From assembly GCF_000970855.1 (NCBI RefSeq), contig NZ_KQ034046.1:241567-305566 (forward strand): DNA of 64,000 bases, written 5' to 3'. Under the pieces are notes generated by a model. That model saw only the letters and a list, made by a program, of their open reading frames with translations, did not search any database and had not been told where the DNA came from. The stretch comes from Lactobacillus helsingborgensis. Lineage in GTDB: Bacteria > Bacillota > Bacilli > Lactobacillales > Lactobacillaceae. This document shows positions 50,666 to 59,665 of this stretch, one piece after another; positions within the stretch are counted from its first letter, which is position 1, and every line of letters starts with the position of its first letter. The position numbers and the translations under genes were made by a program.

Positions 50666-51595
50666 ATGATTAAAACTTTAGCTTTAGAACAACAGGTAGG
50701 ACAACATCATGCTTTAGGAACGTCAATTACTTTACAAGTTTTTGGAGCCAGAGATAAGAAAGTAATTAACGATTCTTTTGCCTTAATTGACCATTACGAA
50801 GATATATTGACGGTTAACCGTGATGAATCAGAAGTAATGGATGTTAATCATGCTGCTGGGAAGAAGGCTGTGCAAGTTTCCAGCGGCACTTATGATTTGA
50901 TTAAGCTTGCCGTAGAGGAAAGCCGGGAAAACTTTGGCTTTAATGCTCTTATTGGTCCGATAGTTAAATTGTGGTCAATAGGCTTTAAAAATGCTCATGT
51001 ACCAGAGCCTGAGCAAATTAAAGAGAGAATGAAACTGATTGACCCTTATAGCGTTGACTTAAATGATCTTGACCAGACAGTTTATCTGAGAAAGGCTGGG
51101 ATGGAATTAGACCTTGGTGGTATAGCTAAAGGCTGGATTGCTGATCGAATCAGGGATTTGTGGCGTGCTTATGGTGTGCACGCTGGAATTATTAACCTTG
51201 GCGGCAATATCTTGCTAGTTGGTGATTCTCCTAAAAGAGCCAATGGTCAGTGGTCAGTCGGGGTACAGGATCCAAAAGAGCCCCGGGGCAAAAATATTAC
51301 TTCTGTCATGGTACCGCAATGTTCAGCTGTTACTAGTGGTACCTATGAACGCTACTTAGAAGTTGCCGGTCATAAGTATCATCATTTAATTGATCCCCGT
51401 ACAGGCTATCCAGTTGAAACAAATTTAGCAGGAGTCACTACATTTACAAAAGATTCTGTTGAAGCTGAAATTGAATGTAAACGGTTGTTTTTTGCGGGTA
51501 AACCTCTTGCGGGTTGGCATGACGACCCCGACCGCATTGGTGCCATCTTTGTGTATAATGATGAACACATTGAGTATGACAATTTTCAAAATTGA
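50666..51595 (+). CDS. Cytosolic ApbE-like FMN transferase with altered metal-site motif
   Basis: A 309-residue ApbE-family protein without signal peptide or lipobox, so intracellular. Family blocks are HALGTSITLQVFG, FGFNALIGPIVKLWSIGF, MELDLGGIAKGWIAD, AVTSGTYERYLEV and HHLIDPRTGYPV. The usual DALST metal-binding motif is replaced by VEAEIECKR (residues ~265-273): Asp to Glu and the Ser/Thr pair to Cys-Lys. It may flavinylate a cytosolic protein, act with relaxed chemistry, or only bind FAD. Compare apbE at 6608, which keeps GDGLSTAV. Cotranscribed with the phosphatase gene. Confidence 0.78.
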   Translation: MIKTLALEQQVGQHHALGTSITLQVFGARDKKVINDSFALIDHYEDILTVNRDESEVMDVNHAAGKKAVQVSSGTYDLIKLAVEESRENFGFNALIGPIVKLWSIGFKNAHVPEPEQIKERMKLIDPYSVDLNDLDQTVYLRKAGMELDLGGIAKGWIADRIRDLWRAYGVHAGIINLGGNILLVGDSPKRANGQWSVGVQDPKEPRGKNITSVMVPQCSAVTSGTYERYLEVAGHKYHHLIDPRTGYPVETNLAGVTTFTKDSVEAEIECKRLFFAGKPLAGWHDDPDRIGAIFVYNDEHIEYDNFQN

Positions 51596-51600
51596 TAAAT

Positions 51601-51630
51601 AAAAAAGTGCCTCAAAGGCACTTTTATTTT
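51601..51630. terminator. Bidirectional terminator
   Basis: AAAAAAGTGCCT, loop CAA, AGGCACTTTTATTTT; between the apbE-like gene and cvpA. Confidence 0.85.
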
Positions 51631-51648
51631 GCCGTTATTTGCTGCAAT

Positions 51649-52185
51649 TTAAGCAGCGGTACGACTAATACTAAAAATACTGTTAAAGAGACCGTTGGAT
51701 AAACCGGGAGTGTTGTAGATAATGAATCTAATGAAGGAAGAATCAAGGGTTTGCTGAATGAACCACGGATTCTGTAAGGCGTTAAGCATTGATAATATAA
51801 TGTAGACAAAGAAATAACTGGCGAACAAGGACACTATCGCGCCTAAAACGCTGTCCAGCAGATTGCCAAAATTGGTAGCATGGGGGTTTTTATTTGGCAC
51901 CCAGCCTTTAAAAACCTTAACAATCATTTTGCCTACAAAAACGATCACGAAAAACGCTAAAAAGCGAAACAACATCAGGTTGGTACCGGGAGTTAAAGTG
52001 GTCTGAATATTTTGCCCTGTTATCTGACTGTATAGCCAATTGCCGACTGGATTTTGAAAAAGAATTGCGGCAATAAAAACAACAGCAGCAAAAATCAAAT
52101 TAATAATTAATCTGGTAAAGCCGGTTTGAAAACCTTTGTAGGTTTTTAGTGCCAAGTAGGCCAGAACAATTAAAGTAACTATCAT
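51649..52185 (-). CDS. cvpA: CvpA family membrane protein
   Basis: A 178-residue protein with four helices (about 1-15, 25-45, 70-90, 110-135), and RLIINLIFAAVVFIAAILF and LDSVLGAIVSLFASYFFVY typical of CvpA (colicin V production protein). In Gram-positive bacteria its role is unclear. RBS AAAGGAGATAAAT on the minus strand, divergent from rsmG. Confidence 0.85.
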   Translation of the reverse strand: MIVTLIVLAYLALKTYKGFQTGFTRLIINLIFAAVVFIAAILFQNPVGNWLYSQITGQNIQTTLTPGTNLMLFRFLAFFVIVFVGKMIVKVFKGWVPNKNPHATNFGNLLDSVLGAIVSLFASYFFVYIILSMLNALQNPWFIQQTLDSSFIRFIIYNTPGLSNGLFNSIFSISRTAA

Positions 52186-52315
52186 ATTTATCTCCTTTGA
52201 CGATATTATAGCTTATTTTATTCGTTTAGACTTTGACGACAGTCGAAAAATATTTCATAATTAAAGGGATGCATTGACTTTACATTAAGCCAATTTTAGC
52301 GTTAAATTTAAAGGG

Positions 52316-52342
52316 TGTGAAACAAGGTTTCACGGGTGAAAA
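52316..52342. repeat. Short inverted repeats just before rsmG (parS-like core)
   Basis: GTGAAACAAGGTTTCAC is an inverted repeat, overlapped by TTTCACGGGTGAAA, which is the parS core TTTCACGTGAAA with two extra bases. It lies beside noc, parA and parB, so a degenerate ParB site is possible, but the spacing change would be expected to harm binding. Confidence 0.4.
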
Positions 52343-53065
52343 ATGAATCCTGAACAGTTTGTCCAAGAATTATCAAAACGTAATTTTAAATTAAATAAAA
52401 ATCAAATCAACCAATTTAACCAATACTTTAACAGTCTAATTGAGGCCAACAAGCACGTTAACCTCACGCGAATAACTGCAGAAGATGATGTTTACCTCAA
52501 ACATTTTTATGATAGCATCACGCCGCTTTTGGCCTTTAGTACGGTTTTTAAGTCAAGCAGCTCTTTATGCGATGTTGGTGCAGGTGCCGGTTTTCCTTCA
52601 ATACCATTAAAAATTATGTTGCCAGAACTGCAAGTAACAATAGTTGATTCTCTTGGTAAAAGACTGAATTTTTTGCAGGATTTAATTGCACAATTGGGCT
52701 TAAAAGATGTTGCTTTAGTGCATGGCAGAGCAGAAGATGTTGGTCAAAATAGCCGCTACCGTGAACAATTTGATATTGTTACTGCTCGTGCTGTAGCCAA
52801 CATGGCAGTTTTAAGTGAATACTGCTTGCCACTTGTCAAAAAAGGCGGCAATTTTATCGCCCTCAAAGGTCCAAAAGCAGAAGATGAATTAGGAACTAGT
52901 AAAAAAGCGTTGAGCATTTTAGGTGGTAAAACTGCAGCAGTTAAACAGCTGCAACTACCCCAAAATGCAGAAGAACGCACGCTTATCCTAATAGAAAAAG
53001 TAAAGGCAACGCCTAAAAAATATCCGCGGCAGGCGGGAACGCCTCACCGTAAACCAATACATTAA
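52343..53065 (+). CDS. rsmG: 16S rRNA m7G methyltransferase RsmG (GidB)
   Basis: A 240-residue SAM-dependent enzyme that methylates G527 of 16S rRNA. Motifs [16 protein letters not shown] and [14 protein letters not shown] near 75-115, and [21 protein letters not shown] near 145-165. The order rsmG-noc-parA-parB is the conserved one near the origin of Firmicutes. Confidence 0.94.
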   Translation: MNPEQFVQELSKRNFKLNKNQINQFNQYFNSLIEANKHVNLTRITAEDDVYLKHFYDSITPLLAFSTVFKSSSSLCDVGAGAGFPSIPLKIMLPELQVTIVDSLGKRLNFLQDLIAQLGLKDVALVHGRAEDVGQNSRYREQFDIVTARAVANMAVLSEYCLPLVKKGGNFIALKGPKAEDELGTSKKALSILGGKTAAVKQLQLPQNAEERTLILIEKVKATPKKYPRQAGTPHRKPIH

Positions 53066-53080
53066 ACAGGGGGACTCGAA

Positions 53081-53929
53081 ATGTCATTATTTTCTTCTTT
53101 GCGTCATCATGAAGAAATTCCTAAAAGTAAACAAATTCAAGATATTGAGTTAAGTAAAATTAAACCTAATTCTTATCAGCCACGACATGAGTTTTCCGAG
53201 GAATCAATTCGTGAATTAGCTTCGACTCTTGATAAAGAAGGCTTACTGCAGCCGATTATTGTACGTGAAAAAGATGACAATTACGAAATTATCGCTGGTG
53301 AACGCAGACTAAAGGCAGCTCAACATCTGGCATGGGAAAAAATTCCAGCAATAGTCAAGAACATGGATGACAGTCAAGCAGCGTCATTAGCTTTAATTGA
53401 AAACTTGCAAAGAGAAGATTTAAATCCAATTGATGAAGCTCAGGCCTACAATAATTTGATGAAGTTAAATAAGCTCACGCAAACCACATTGGCGCAAAAT
53501 ATTGGCAAGTCCCAATCTTATGTCGCTAACAAGTTGCGTTTACTCAAGTTAACGCCAAAGGTGCAAAGCTATTTAGCTAGTGGTGAAATTTCACCGCGTC
53601 ATGGACGCTGTTTAGTTGGACTGAGTGAAAAAGATCAGAGCCGCGTTCTTGATGAAATCTTAGCAAATAACCTGAATGTTAATGACACTGAAAAAATTGT
53701 CAAAAACGTTGACCAATATTTTGCTGGCAAAAAAAATCAGGCGAAAGAAAAAGAGCAGTCTGAGCAAACGAACAGGTCGGTTAATCGTATCCCTAAGGAC
53801 TTAAAAGTACAAATAAATACGATTAAGAAGGCAATTAAGCTTGCCCAACAATCAGGCATCAAGGTCAAATTTAAGGAAAACAACGATCCTGATGATTATA
53901 TGATTACAATTGAATTGAAAAGAAAGTAG
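53081..53929 (+). CDS. noc: Nucleoid occlusion protein Noc (ParB-like)
   Basis: A 282-residue ParB-family protein: IKPNSYQPRHEFSEESIREL, CTP-site ERRLKAAQHLAWE (GERR motif), LIENLQREDLNPIDEAQAY, then helix-turn-helix TQTTLAQNIGKSQSYVANKLRLL. Noc binds its own DNA sites and the membrane and keeps FtsZ off the nucleoid. Called Noc because a second ParB (54702) sits after parA. RBS AGGGGGACTCGAA. Confidence 0.88.
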   Translation: MSLFSSLRHHEEIPKSKQIQDIELSKIKPNSYQPRHEFSEESIRELASTLDKEGLLQPIIVREKDDNYEIIAGERRLKAAQHLAWEKIPAIVKNMDDSQAASLALIENLQREDLNPIDEAQAYNNLMKLNKLTQTTLAQNIGKSQSYVANKLRLLKLTPKVQSYLASGEISPRHGRCLVGLSEKDQSRVLDEILANNLNVNDTEKIVKNVDQYFAGKKNQAKEKEQSEQTNRSVNRIPKDLKVQINTIKKAIKLAQQSGIKVKFKENNDPDDYMITIELKRK

Positions 53930-53935
53930 GAAGGC

Positions 53936-54724
53936 ATGGAAAATATGGTGAGTGTAATTTCGGTTGCTAACCAAAAAGGTGGCGTCGGTAAAACGACAAC
54001 CACAATTAATTTAGCAGCTTCAATTGCGGAACGTGGGTACCAAGTTTTAATTGTAGATATTGATCCACAAGGTAATGCAACTTCTGGATTGGGAATAGAA
54101 AAATCCGAGATTGATCAAGATATTTATAGTGTGTTGATTGACGATGTTCCTCTTAAAGATACGATTTTCCATACTTCTACTAACCGCCTCGACATAGTCC
54201 CAGCAACTATTAATTTGTCAGGAGCTGAAACAGAATTAATTAGCATGATGGCACGGGAAACCCGCTTAAAGTCTGCTTTAGACACAATTAGTGAAAATTA
54301 TGATTTTATTTTTATTGATTGTCCACCGTCTTTAGGACAACTGTCGATCAACGCTTTTACAGCATCAGACTCAATTTTAATTCCTGTTCAAAGTGAATAT
54401 TATGCTATGGAAGGTCTAAGTCAGCTACTCAACACCATTAGGTTAGTCCAAAAACACTTCAATAAAGACTTGGGTGTTGAAGGTGTTTTGCTCACAATGC
54501 TGGATGCACGGACTAATTTAGGTGCTGAAGTAGTCAAAGAAGTACGCTCCTATTTTTCTAATAAAGTATATAAAACTATTATTCCGCGGATTACCAAATT
54601 GGCGGAAGCGCCAAGTTATGGTGAAGCAATTACAGAATATGCTCCTAATTCCCGCGGAGCTGAAGTTTACGACGATTTAGCCAAGGAGGTGTTAAAGAAT
54701 CATGGCAAGAAACTCAAGAAATAA
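53936..54724 (+). CDS. parA: Chromosome partition ATPase ParA/Soj
   Basis: A 262-residue Walker-type ATPase: deviant Walker A NQKGGVGKTTTTINLA near 12-28, DIDPQGNATSGLG near 42, FIDCPPSLGQLS near 120. It works with ParB in origin segregation and DnaA control. ATG 53936 follows AGGAAGG closely; ATG 53945 is an alternative. Its end overlaps the parB start by 23 bases. Confidence 0.94.
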   Translation: MENMVSVISVANQKGGVGKTTTTINLAASIAERGYQVLIVDIDPQGNATSGLGIEKSEIDQDIYSVLIDDVPLKDTIFHTSTNRLDIVPATINLSGAETELISMMARETRLKSALDTISENYDFIFIDCPPSLGQLSINAFTASDSILIPVQSEYYAMEGLSQLLNTIRLVQKHFNKDLGVEGVLLTMLDARTNLGAEVVKEVRSYFSNKVYKTIIPRITKLAEAPSYGEAITEYAPNSRGAEVYDDLAKEVLKNHGKKLKK

Positions 54725-55589
54725 GGAAACCAAAAAGCATGGTGGTCTCGGTCGCGGCATCGAAGCGCTGTTTGAAGACGAACCTCAGATCGAGGACAAC
54801 GAAGAAGAAATTCAGGACCTTAATTTAAGCGATATTAGACCTAATCCCTATCAACCACGTAAAAATTTTGATGATAAGTCACTGAAGGAACTGGCTGATT
54901 CTATTAAAGAAAATGGTGTCTTTCAGCCTATAATTGTGCGTAAGTCTATTAACGGCTATGAAATTATTGCCGGTGAAAGACGGTTTAGGGCTTCGAAGAT
55001 GGCCAAGAAAGGCACAATACCTGCTATAGTCCGTGATTTTAGTGAAAGTCAAATGATGGAAGTGGCAGTGTTAGAAAACTTGCAACGTGAAGATTTAACA
55101 CCGCTTGAGGAAGCTCAAGCTTACGAAATGTTGCAAAAAAACTTGGGCCTTACCCAAGAAGAAGTTTCTAAGAGAATGGGTAAATCTCGTCCGTATATTG
55201 CCAACTACCTACGTTTATTGACCTTACCTAGCAAAACTAAGCATTTGTTGCAACATGGTGATCTTTCAATGGGTCAAGCGCGGACCCTGTTAGGTTTGAA
55301 AAACAAAGATAAAATTGATGAAGTGGCTAAGCAAGTGGTTAAAGAAGGGATGCCAGTCAGAAAAGTGGAAGCTTTGGTTGCTAACCTTAATTCCAAAAAG
55401 CCCCGCAAGAAGACTGTTAAAAAATCCGCTTTTATTCGGGCCACAGAGCATCAATTAGCGGATAAACTAGGATCTAGTGTCAATATTTCTGAAAATAAAA
55501 AGGGCAGCGGTCATTTGTCAATAGGATTTTCATCAGTTGACGAATTGAACAGAATACTTGATGTTTTGGGAGTAGATCTTGATGAATAA
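54702..55589 (+). CDS. parB: Chromosome partition protein ParB/Spo0J
   Basis: A 295-residue CTP-dependent DNA clamp: N-terminal LGRGIEALFEDE (ParA interaction), IRPNPYQPRKNFDDKSLKEL, IIAGERRFRASK (GERRFRA CTP/DNA motif), NLQREDLTPLEEAQAYEML, HTH QEEVSKRMGKSRPYIANYLR. RBS AAGGAGGTG within parA. It loads on parS sites; none with full consensus was seen in this window. Confidence 0.94.
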   Translation: MARNSRNKETKKHGGLGRGIEALFEDEPQIEDNEEEIQDLNLSDIRPNPYQPRKNFDDKSLKELADSIKENGVFQPIIVRKSINGYEIIAGERRFRASKMAKKGTIPAIVRDFSESQMMEVAVLENLQREDLTPLEEAQAYEMLQKNLGLTQEEVSKRMGKSRPYIANYLRLLTLPSKTKHLLQHGDLSMGQARTLLGLKNKDKIDEVAKQVVKEGMPVRKVEALVANLNSKKPRKKTVKKSAFIRATEHQLADKLGSSVNISENKKGSGHLSIGFSSVDELNRILDVLGVDLDE

Positions 55590-55857
55590 AGAAATCTCCT
55601 ATAATTTAGCTGATACTGTACTCATGAAGAAACCTCACGCTTGTAAGACTAACGATTGGGAAGTTTTGCGTTTAGGAGCAGATATCAGATTAAAATGTAT
55701 GGGATGTGGTCACATTGTAATGATGCCCAGATCTAAATTCACACATAATCTGAAAAAAGTCTTAACTAAAGCAAATGATCCCGTTAATGTTAAAAACGAG
55801 CTTTATGTACCTAAAAGTGACATAGCGCGACCAAATTTTAATCAAGATAATAAATAG
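55582..55857 (+). CDS. DUF951 family protein
   Basis: A 91-residue protein: YNLADTVLMKKPHACKTN and WEVLRLGADIRLKCMGCGH, the DUF951 pattern with conserved Cys residues that may bind zinc, often found between parB and ychF. ATG 55582 overlaps the parB stop. Role unknown, possibly nucleic-acid related. Confidence 0.9.
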   Translation: MNKEISYNLADTVLMKKPHACKTNDWEVLRLGADIRLKCMGCGHIVMMPRSKFTHNLKKVLTKANDPVNVKNELYVPKSDIARPNFNQDNK

Positions 55858-55882
55858 TTTTTGTTAAAGAAAGAGGATAAAA

Positions 55883-56983
55883 ATGTCATTAACTGCTGGG
55901 ATTGTTGGGCTACCAAATGTCGGCAAATCAACATTGTTTAATGCTATTACCAAAGCTGGTGCGGAGATGGCCAATTACCCATTTGCTACAATCGAACCTA
56001 ATGTGGGCATGGTTGAAGTTCCAGATAAAAGACTGGCAAGGATTCAGGAATTAATTCCTGCTAAAAAGATTGTTCACACTACTTTTGAATTCACCGATAT
56101 TGCTGGTTTAGTTAAAGGTGCTTCCAAAGGAGAAGGCCTCGGCAACAAGTTTTTGGAAAATATTCGTCAAACTGACGCAATAATTCATGTTGTGCGGGCT
56201 TTTGAAGATGATAATATTACTTCTGTTACCGGTAAAGTTGATCCAGAAGAAGATATTAATACTATTAATTTAGAACTCGCAATTGCCGATTTAGATGCTG
56301 TTAACCGCCGGATTAATAAGGTTAAAAAGATTGCCCAGCAAAATGATAAAGAAGCTAAAGCTGAATTTAATGTTTTACAAAAAATCAAGCCGGTTTTAGA
56401 AGAAGGCAAGGCTGTACGCTCCATCAGTTTTAATGAGGACGAGCAAAAGATCGTGAAAGGTTTGTTCTTGTTAACAGATAAGCCTGTGATTTATGTAGCT
56501 AATATTGCAGAAAGCTCAATGGCTGAACCTGAAAAAGATCAGTATTACCAAATTGTTAAAAAGCACGCTGAAAGTGAGAATGCTGAATGCTTAGGTATTT
56601 CTGCTGCTACTGAGGAAGAAATTGCTGGTTTAGAAGATGATGAAAAAGCTGAATTTTTAGAGGCAGAAGGCGTAACCGAATCTGGACTTGACCGTTTAAT
56701 TCGTGCAGCTTACCACATTTTAGGACTCAGAACATTCTTTACAGCTGGTGGACCAGAAACGCGAGCTTGGACTTTTCATGAAGGAATGAAAGCTCCACAA
56801 GTTGCGGGAGTAATTCACTCTGACTTTGAGCGGGGTTTTATCCGCGCAGAGGTAGTTTCATTTACTGATCTTGATCAATATGAAACTATGCAAAAAGTTA
56901 AAGAAGCAGGTAAATTACGTCTTGAAGGTAAAGACTATGAAGTTCAAGATGGTGACATTATTGAATTTAGATTTAACGTTTAG
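55883..56983 (+). CDS. ychF: Redox-regulated ATPase YchF
   Basis: A 366-residue Obg-family protein that prefers ATP: P-loop GLPNVGKSTLFNAIT, switch DIAGLVKGASKGEGLGNKF, the altered G4 motif, and a C-terminal TGS domain (AWTFHEGMKAPQVAGVIHSD). It binds ribosomes. RBS AAAGAGGATAAAA. Confidence 0.95.
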   Translation: MSLTAGIVGLPNVGKSTLFNAITKAGAEMANYPFATIEPNVGMVEVPDKRLARIQELIPAKKIVHTTFEFTDIAGLVKGASKGEGLGNKFLENIRQTDAIIHVVRAFEDDNITSVTGKVDPEEDINTINLELAIADLDAVNRRINKVKKIAQQNDKEAKAEFNVLQKIKPVLEEGKAVRSISFNEDEQKIVKGLFLLTDKPVIYVANIAESSMAEPEKDQYYQIVKKHAESENAECLGISAATEEEIAGLEDDEKAEFLEAEGVTESGLDRLIRAAYHILGLRTFFTAGGPETRAWTFHEGMKAPQVAGVIHSDFERGFIRAEVVSFTDLDQYETMQKVKEAGKLRLEGKDYEVQDGDIIEFRFNV

Positions 56984-56992
56984 GAAAAAATA

Positions 56993-57784
56993 ATGGCAGA
57001 AAAGAAAACTGAAAAGCAGACCGAACAAGCTAACATAGATATAAATAAGCAACAAAAGCTTAAAGAGAAAGTAATCAACCAAAACAAGGATGATGAAGTT
57101 AAGCAGATGACACCCGCTGAATTACGTAAGCAACTCAGCAATAAGAACTCCGATTACGTTTTTCGTTTGCAAAAAGAACTCGAAGCTCAGGGAAAAATGA
57201 GCAGTGAAGATGCACAAAAGCGCATTGATGCCCTTTTAAGTGATTTAGTAGTTGCCCAGCGTCATGGACAACCTGCTAGCACTTACTATAATATGTCTCC
57301 TAAGTTAAAAGCAGCAGACATGTTGAAGCCTAAGAAAAGAAAAGCGTCAGATATACCATTTTGGCAATATGCTACGGATAATGCAATGTTTTACACCGCC
57401 TTATTCTTTGGACTTTTTGGTTTAGTAGGCTTGTTCCAAAAAAATGAAAAGTATAATCCACAGACGGGTGTTCTGACTTTGCTGGTTATTGGTGTAACCT
57501 TAGGAGTCTTCATGACTAAATATAATGATTGGGTTGTTCCCAGTACCGGTAAGACTAAGAAGATACCGTGGTCCAAGTTTATTTGGAGTTCTATTTTGTT
57601 AATGGTAGTTCTCTTTTTATTCCTCTACATCGTCTCAATACCAGCGTTTCGCATTATTAATCCTGCTTTGCCTGCTATATATAACCTCATTATTGCAGCT
57701 GCAGTTTATGGCATTCGGTGGCTCTTTAGGAAGCACTACCAAATTATTGGTTCCGCCTTTGCTCCAGCTGATAGGAGCAAATAA
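56993..57784 (+). CDS. DUF1129 family membrane protein
   Basis: A 263-residue protein: charged N-terminal region (KKTEKQTEQANIDINK...) then LRKQLSNKNSDYVFRLQKEL and six helices in three pairs (about 125-150, 155-172, 197-218, 225-245). DUF1129 proteins follow ychF in lactobacilli; function unknown. Nine bases after ychF. Confidence 0.85.
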   Translation: MAEKKTEKQTEQANIDINKQQKLKEKVINQNKDDEVKQMTPAELRKQLSNKNSDYVFRLQKELEAQGKMSSEDAQKRIDALLSDLVVAQRHGQPASTYYNMSPKLKAADMLKPKKRKASDIPFWQYATDNAMFYTALFFGLFGLVGLFQKNEKYNPQTGVLTLLVIGVTLGVFMTKYNDWVVPSTGKTKKIPWSKFIWSSILLMVVLFLFLYIVSIPAFRIINPALPAIYNLIIAAAVYGIRWLFRKHYQIIGSAFAPADRSK

Positions 57785-57831
57785 AGTGTTTTTTGTCAAG
57801 AAAAGAGCTATACTTAGATAACTATATATTT

Positions 57832-57873
57832 TAAAGGATAAATAGATTTATCGTAGGTCTATTTATCCTTTTT
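57832..57873 (+). terminator. Terminator after the partition block
   Basis: AAAGGATAAATAGAT, loop, TCTATTTATCCTTTTT. Confidence 0.85.
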
Positions 57874-57931
57874 AAACTGAATTCACTTACGAAATTAAGC
57901 AAATGCAGTAAAAATCAGAAAGGGGTATTCA

Positions 57932-59656
57932 ATGATTAATACGCTGCGTAAATCAATTAGGCAGTATAAAAAACTATCTTTACTGTCGCCTTTATTTGTT
58001 ACTGGTGAAGTTATCATTGAAATGTTAATACCGTATTTAGTTGGTATTTTGATTGATAATGGAATAATGAAAGGGAACATGGACTATATTACTAAGAGTG
58101 GTATAGTTTTGCTGGTGTTAACCCTGGTTTCACTTATTTTAGGTTCAGGTGCCAGTTACGCTTCCGCACATGCCGCAGCTGGATTTGCCGCTAATTTACG
58201 TAAAGACATGTTCTATCATGTGCAGGATTATTCTTTTGAAAATATTGATAAATTTTCAAGTGCCAGTTTGGTAACGAGAATGACGACTGATGTTAACAAC
58301 ATTCAGATGTCTTACCAAATGCTAATAAGAATTGCAGTCAGAGCGCCAATGATGTTGCTGGTTTCAATAATTATGTCTGTTATCGTCAGCCCGCGGTTGT
58401 CACTGGTTTTTGTTGTGGTTGCACCCATTTTTGTAATTCTTTTGGGCTTGGTTATCAAGAGTGCCAGCAAGTATTTCCCTAAAATCTTCCGCGGTTACGA
58501 CCGCATGAACCAAGTAGTTAGGGAAAATATCCGCGGTATCCGTGAAGTTAAGACTTATGTGCAAGAAGAAGCGCAGACTGTTAAATTTAAAAAGTCAGCC
58601 GGCTTTATTTATAAGTTATTTGCTACAGCACAGAAAATTATGTCGCTTAACTCAATGATCGTTATGGCGGTGTTAAACATTTCCAACTTGGCTATCTGCT
58701 GGTTTGGTGCAAAAGAAATAGTTGGCGGTAGTTTGCAAACCGGTCAACTGATTTCAATGTTTTCATATTCCAACTCCGTTTTGGGCAGTTTGAATATGCT
58801 GGCTATGATTATTACCCAGTTAGTTGTTTCAGGTGCTAGTGGTCATAGGGTTGCAGCAGTCGTCAATGAGAAACCTTCAATTGAAAATCCACGCAAGCCA
58901 TTAAAGCACATGAACAACGGCGAAGTGATTTTTGATCATGTAAACTTTAAGTATGATCCAGATGATAAAAACCTGGCCTTGAATAATATCAACCTCAATA
59001 TTAAAACTGGTGAAACGATTGGTATTATTGGTCGGACAGGTTCTTCTAAGTCAACGCTTGTGTCAATGATTCCGCGTCTTTATGACACAGATTCAGGGGC
59101 CGTGCGGGTAGCGGGGCATAACGTGAAGTCTTATGACCTGAAGACCCTGCGTGATAACGTTGCTATGGTTTTGCAGAATAACGTTCTCTTTTCCGGTACT
59201 ATCAAGGAAAATTTGAAGTGGGGTAATGAAAACGCCACTGATGAGGAGATTATTGCTGCAGCCAAAGTTGCTCATGCTGACGATTTTATCCGCGAAATGC
59301 CGGATCAATACGATACAATGGTTGAGCAAGGTGGTAATAATGTTTCTGGAGGACAAAAGCAAAGAATTACTATTGCGCGGGCATTATTGAAAAAGCCTAA
59401 AATCTTAATACTGGATGATTCTACTTCTGCAGTGGATACACAGACTGAACGGCAGATTCGTGAGGCTTTAGGTCAGAATATGCCAGACACAACCAAGATT
59501 ATCATTTCTCAGAGAATTGTATCTATTAAGGATGCAGATCGCATCATAGTAATGGATGAAGGAAAAATCCAGGACATCGGTACACATGATGAATTGATGA
59601 AACGTAACGATTTATACAGTTCAATCGCTAAGTTCCAAGAAGAACAAAAGAAGTAG
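57932..59656 (+). CDS. Heterodimeric ABC exporter half, degenerate-site subunit (LmrC-like)
   Basis: A 574-residue half transporter: six helices over ~15-300 and an ATPase domain. Walker A reads GRTGSSKST, with Ser in place of the usual Gly before Lys; signature NVSGGQKQR is intact; Walker B ends ILDDSTSAVD with Asp where catalytic Glu is normal; the switch is IIISQRIV instead of the His switch. This is the degenerate partner pattern of LmrC/BmrC-type exporters. It would export drugs or lipids with the next gene. RBS AGAAAGGGG. Confidence 0.9.
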   Translation: MINTLRKSIRQYKKLSLLSPLFVTGEVIIEMLIPYLVGILIDNGIMKGNMDYITKSGIVLLVLTLVSLILGSGASYASAHAAAGFAANLRKDMFYHVQDYSFENIDKFSSASLVTRMTTDVNNIQMSYQMLIRIAVRAPMMLLVSIIMSVIVSPRLSLVFVVVAPIFVILLGLVIKSASKYFPKIFRGYDRMNQVVRENIRGIREVKTYVQEEAQTVKFKKSAGFIYKLFATAQKIMSLNSMIVMAVLNISNLAICWFGAKEIVGGSLQTGQLISMFSYSNSVLGSLNMLAMIITQLVVSGASGHRVAAVVNEKPSIENPRKPLKHMNNGEVIFDHVNFKYDPDDKNLALNNINLNIKTGETIGIIGRTGSSKSTLVSMIPRLYDTDSGAVRVAGHNVKSYDLKTLRDNVAMVLQNNVLFSGTIKENLKWGNENATDEEIIAAAKVAHADDFIREMPDQYDTMVEQGGNNVSGGQKQRITIARALLKKPKILILDDSTSAVDTQTERQIREALGQNMPDTTKIIISQRIVSIKDADRIIVMDEGKIQDIGTHDELMKRNDLYSSIAKFQEEQKK

Positions 59657-59665
59657 GTGATTAAT

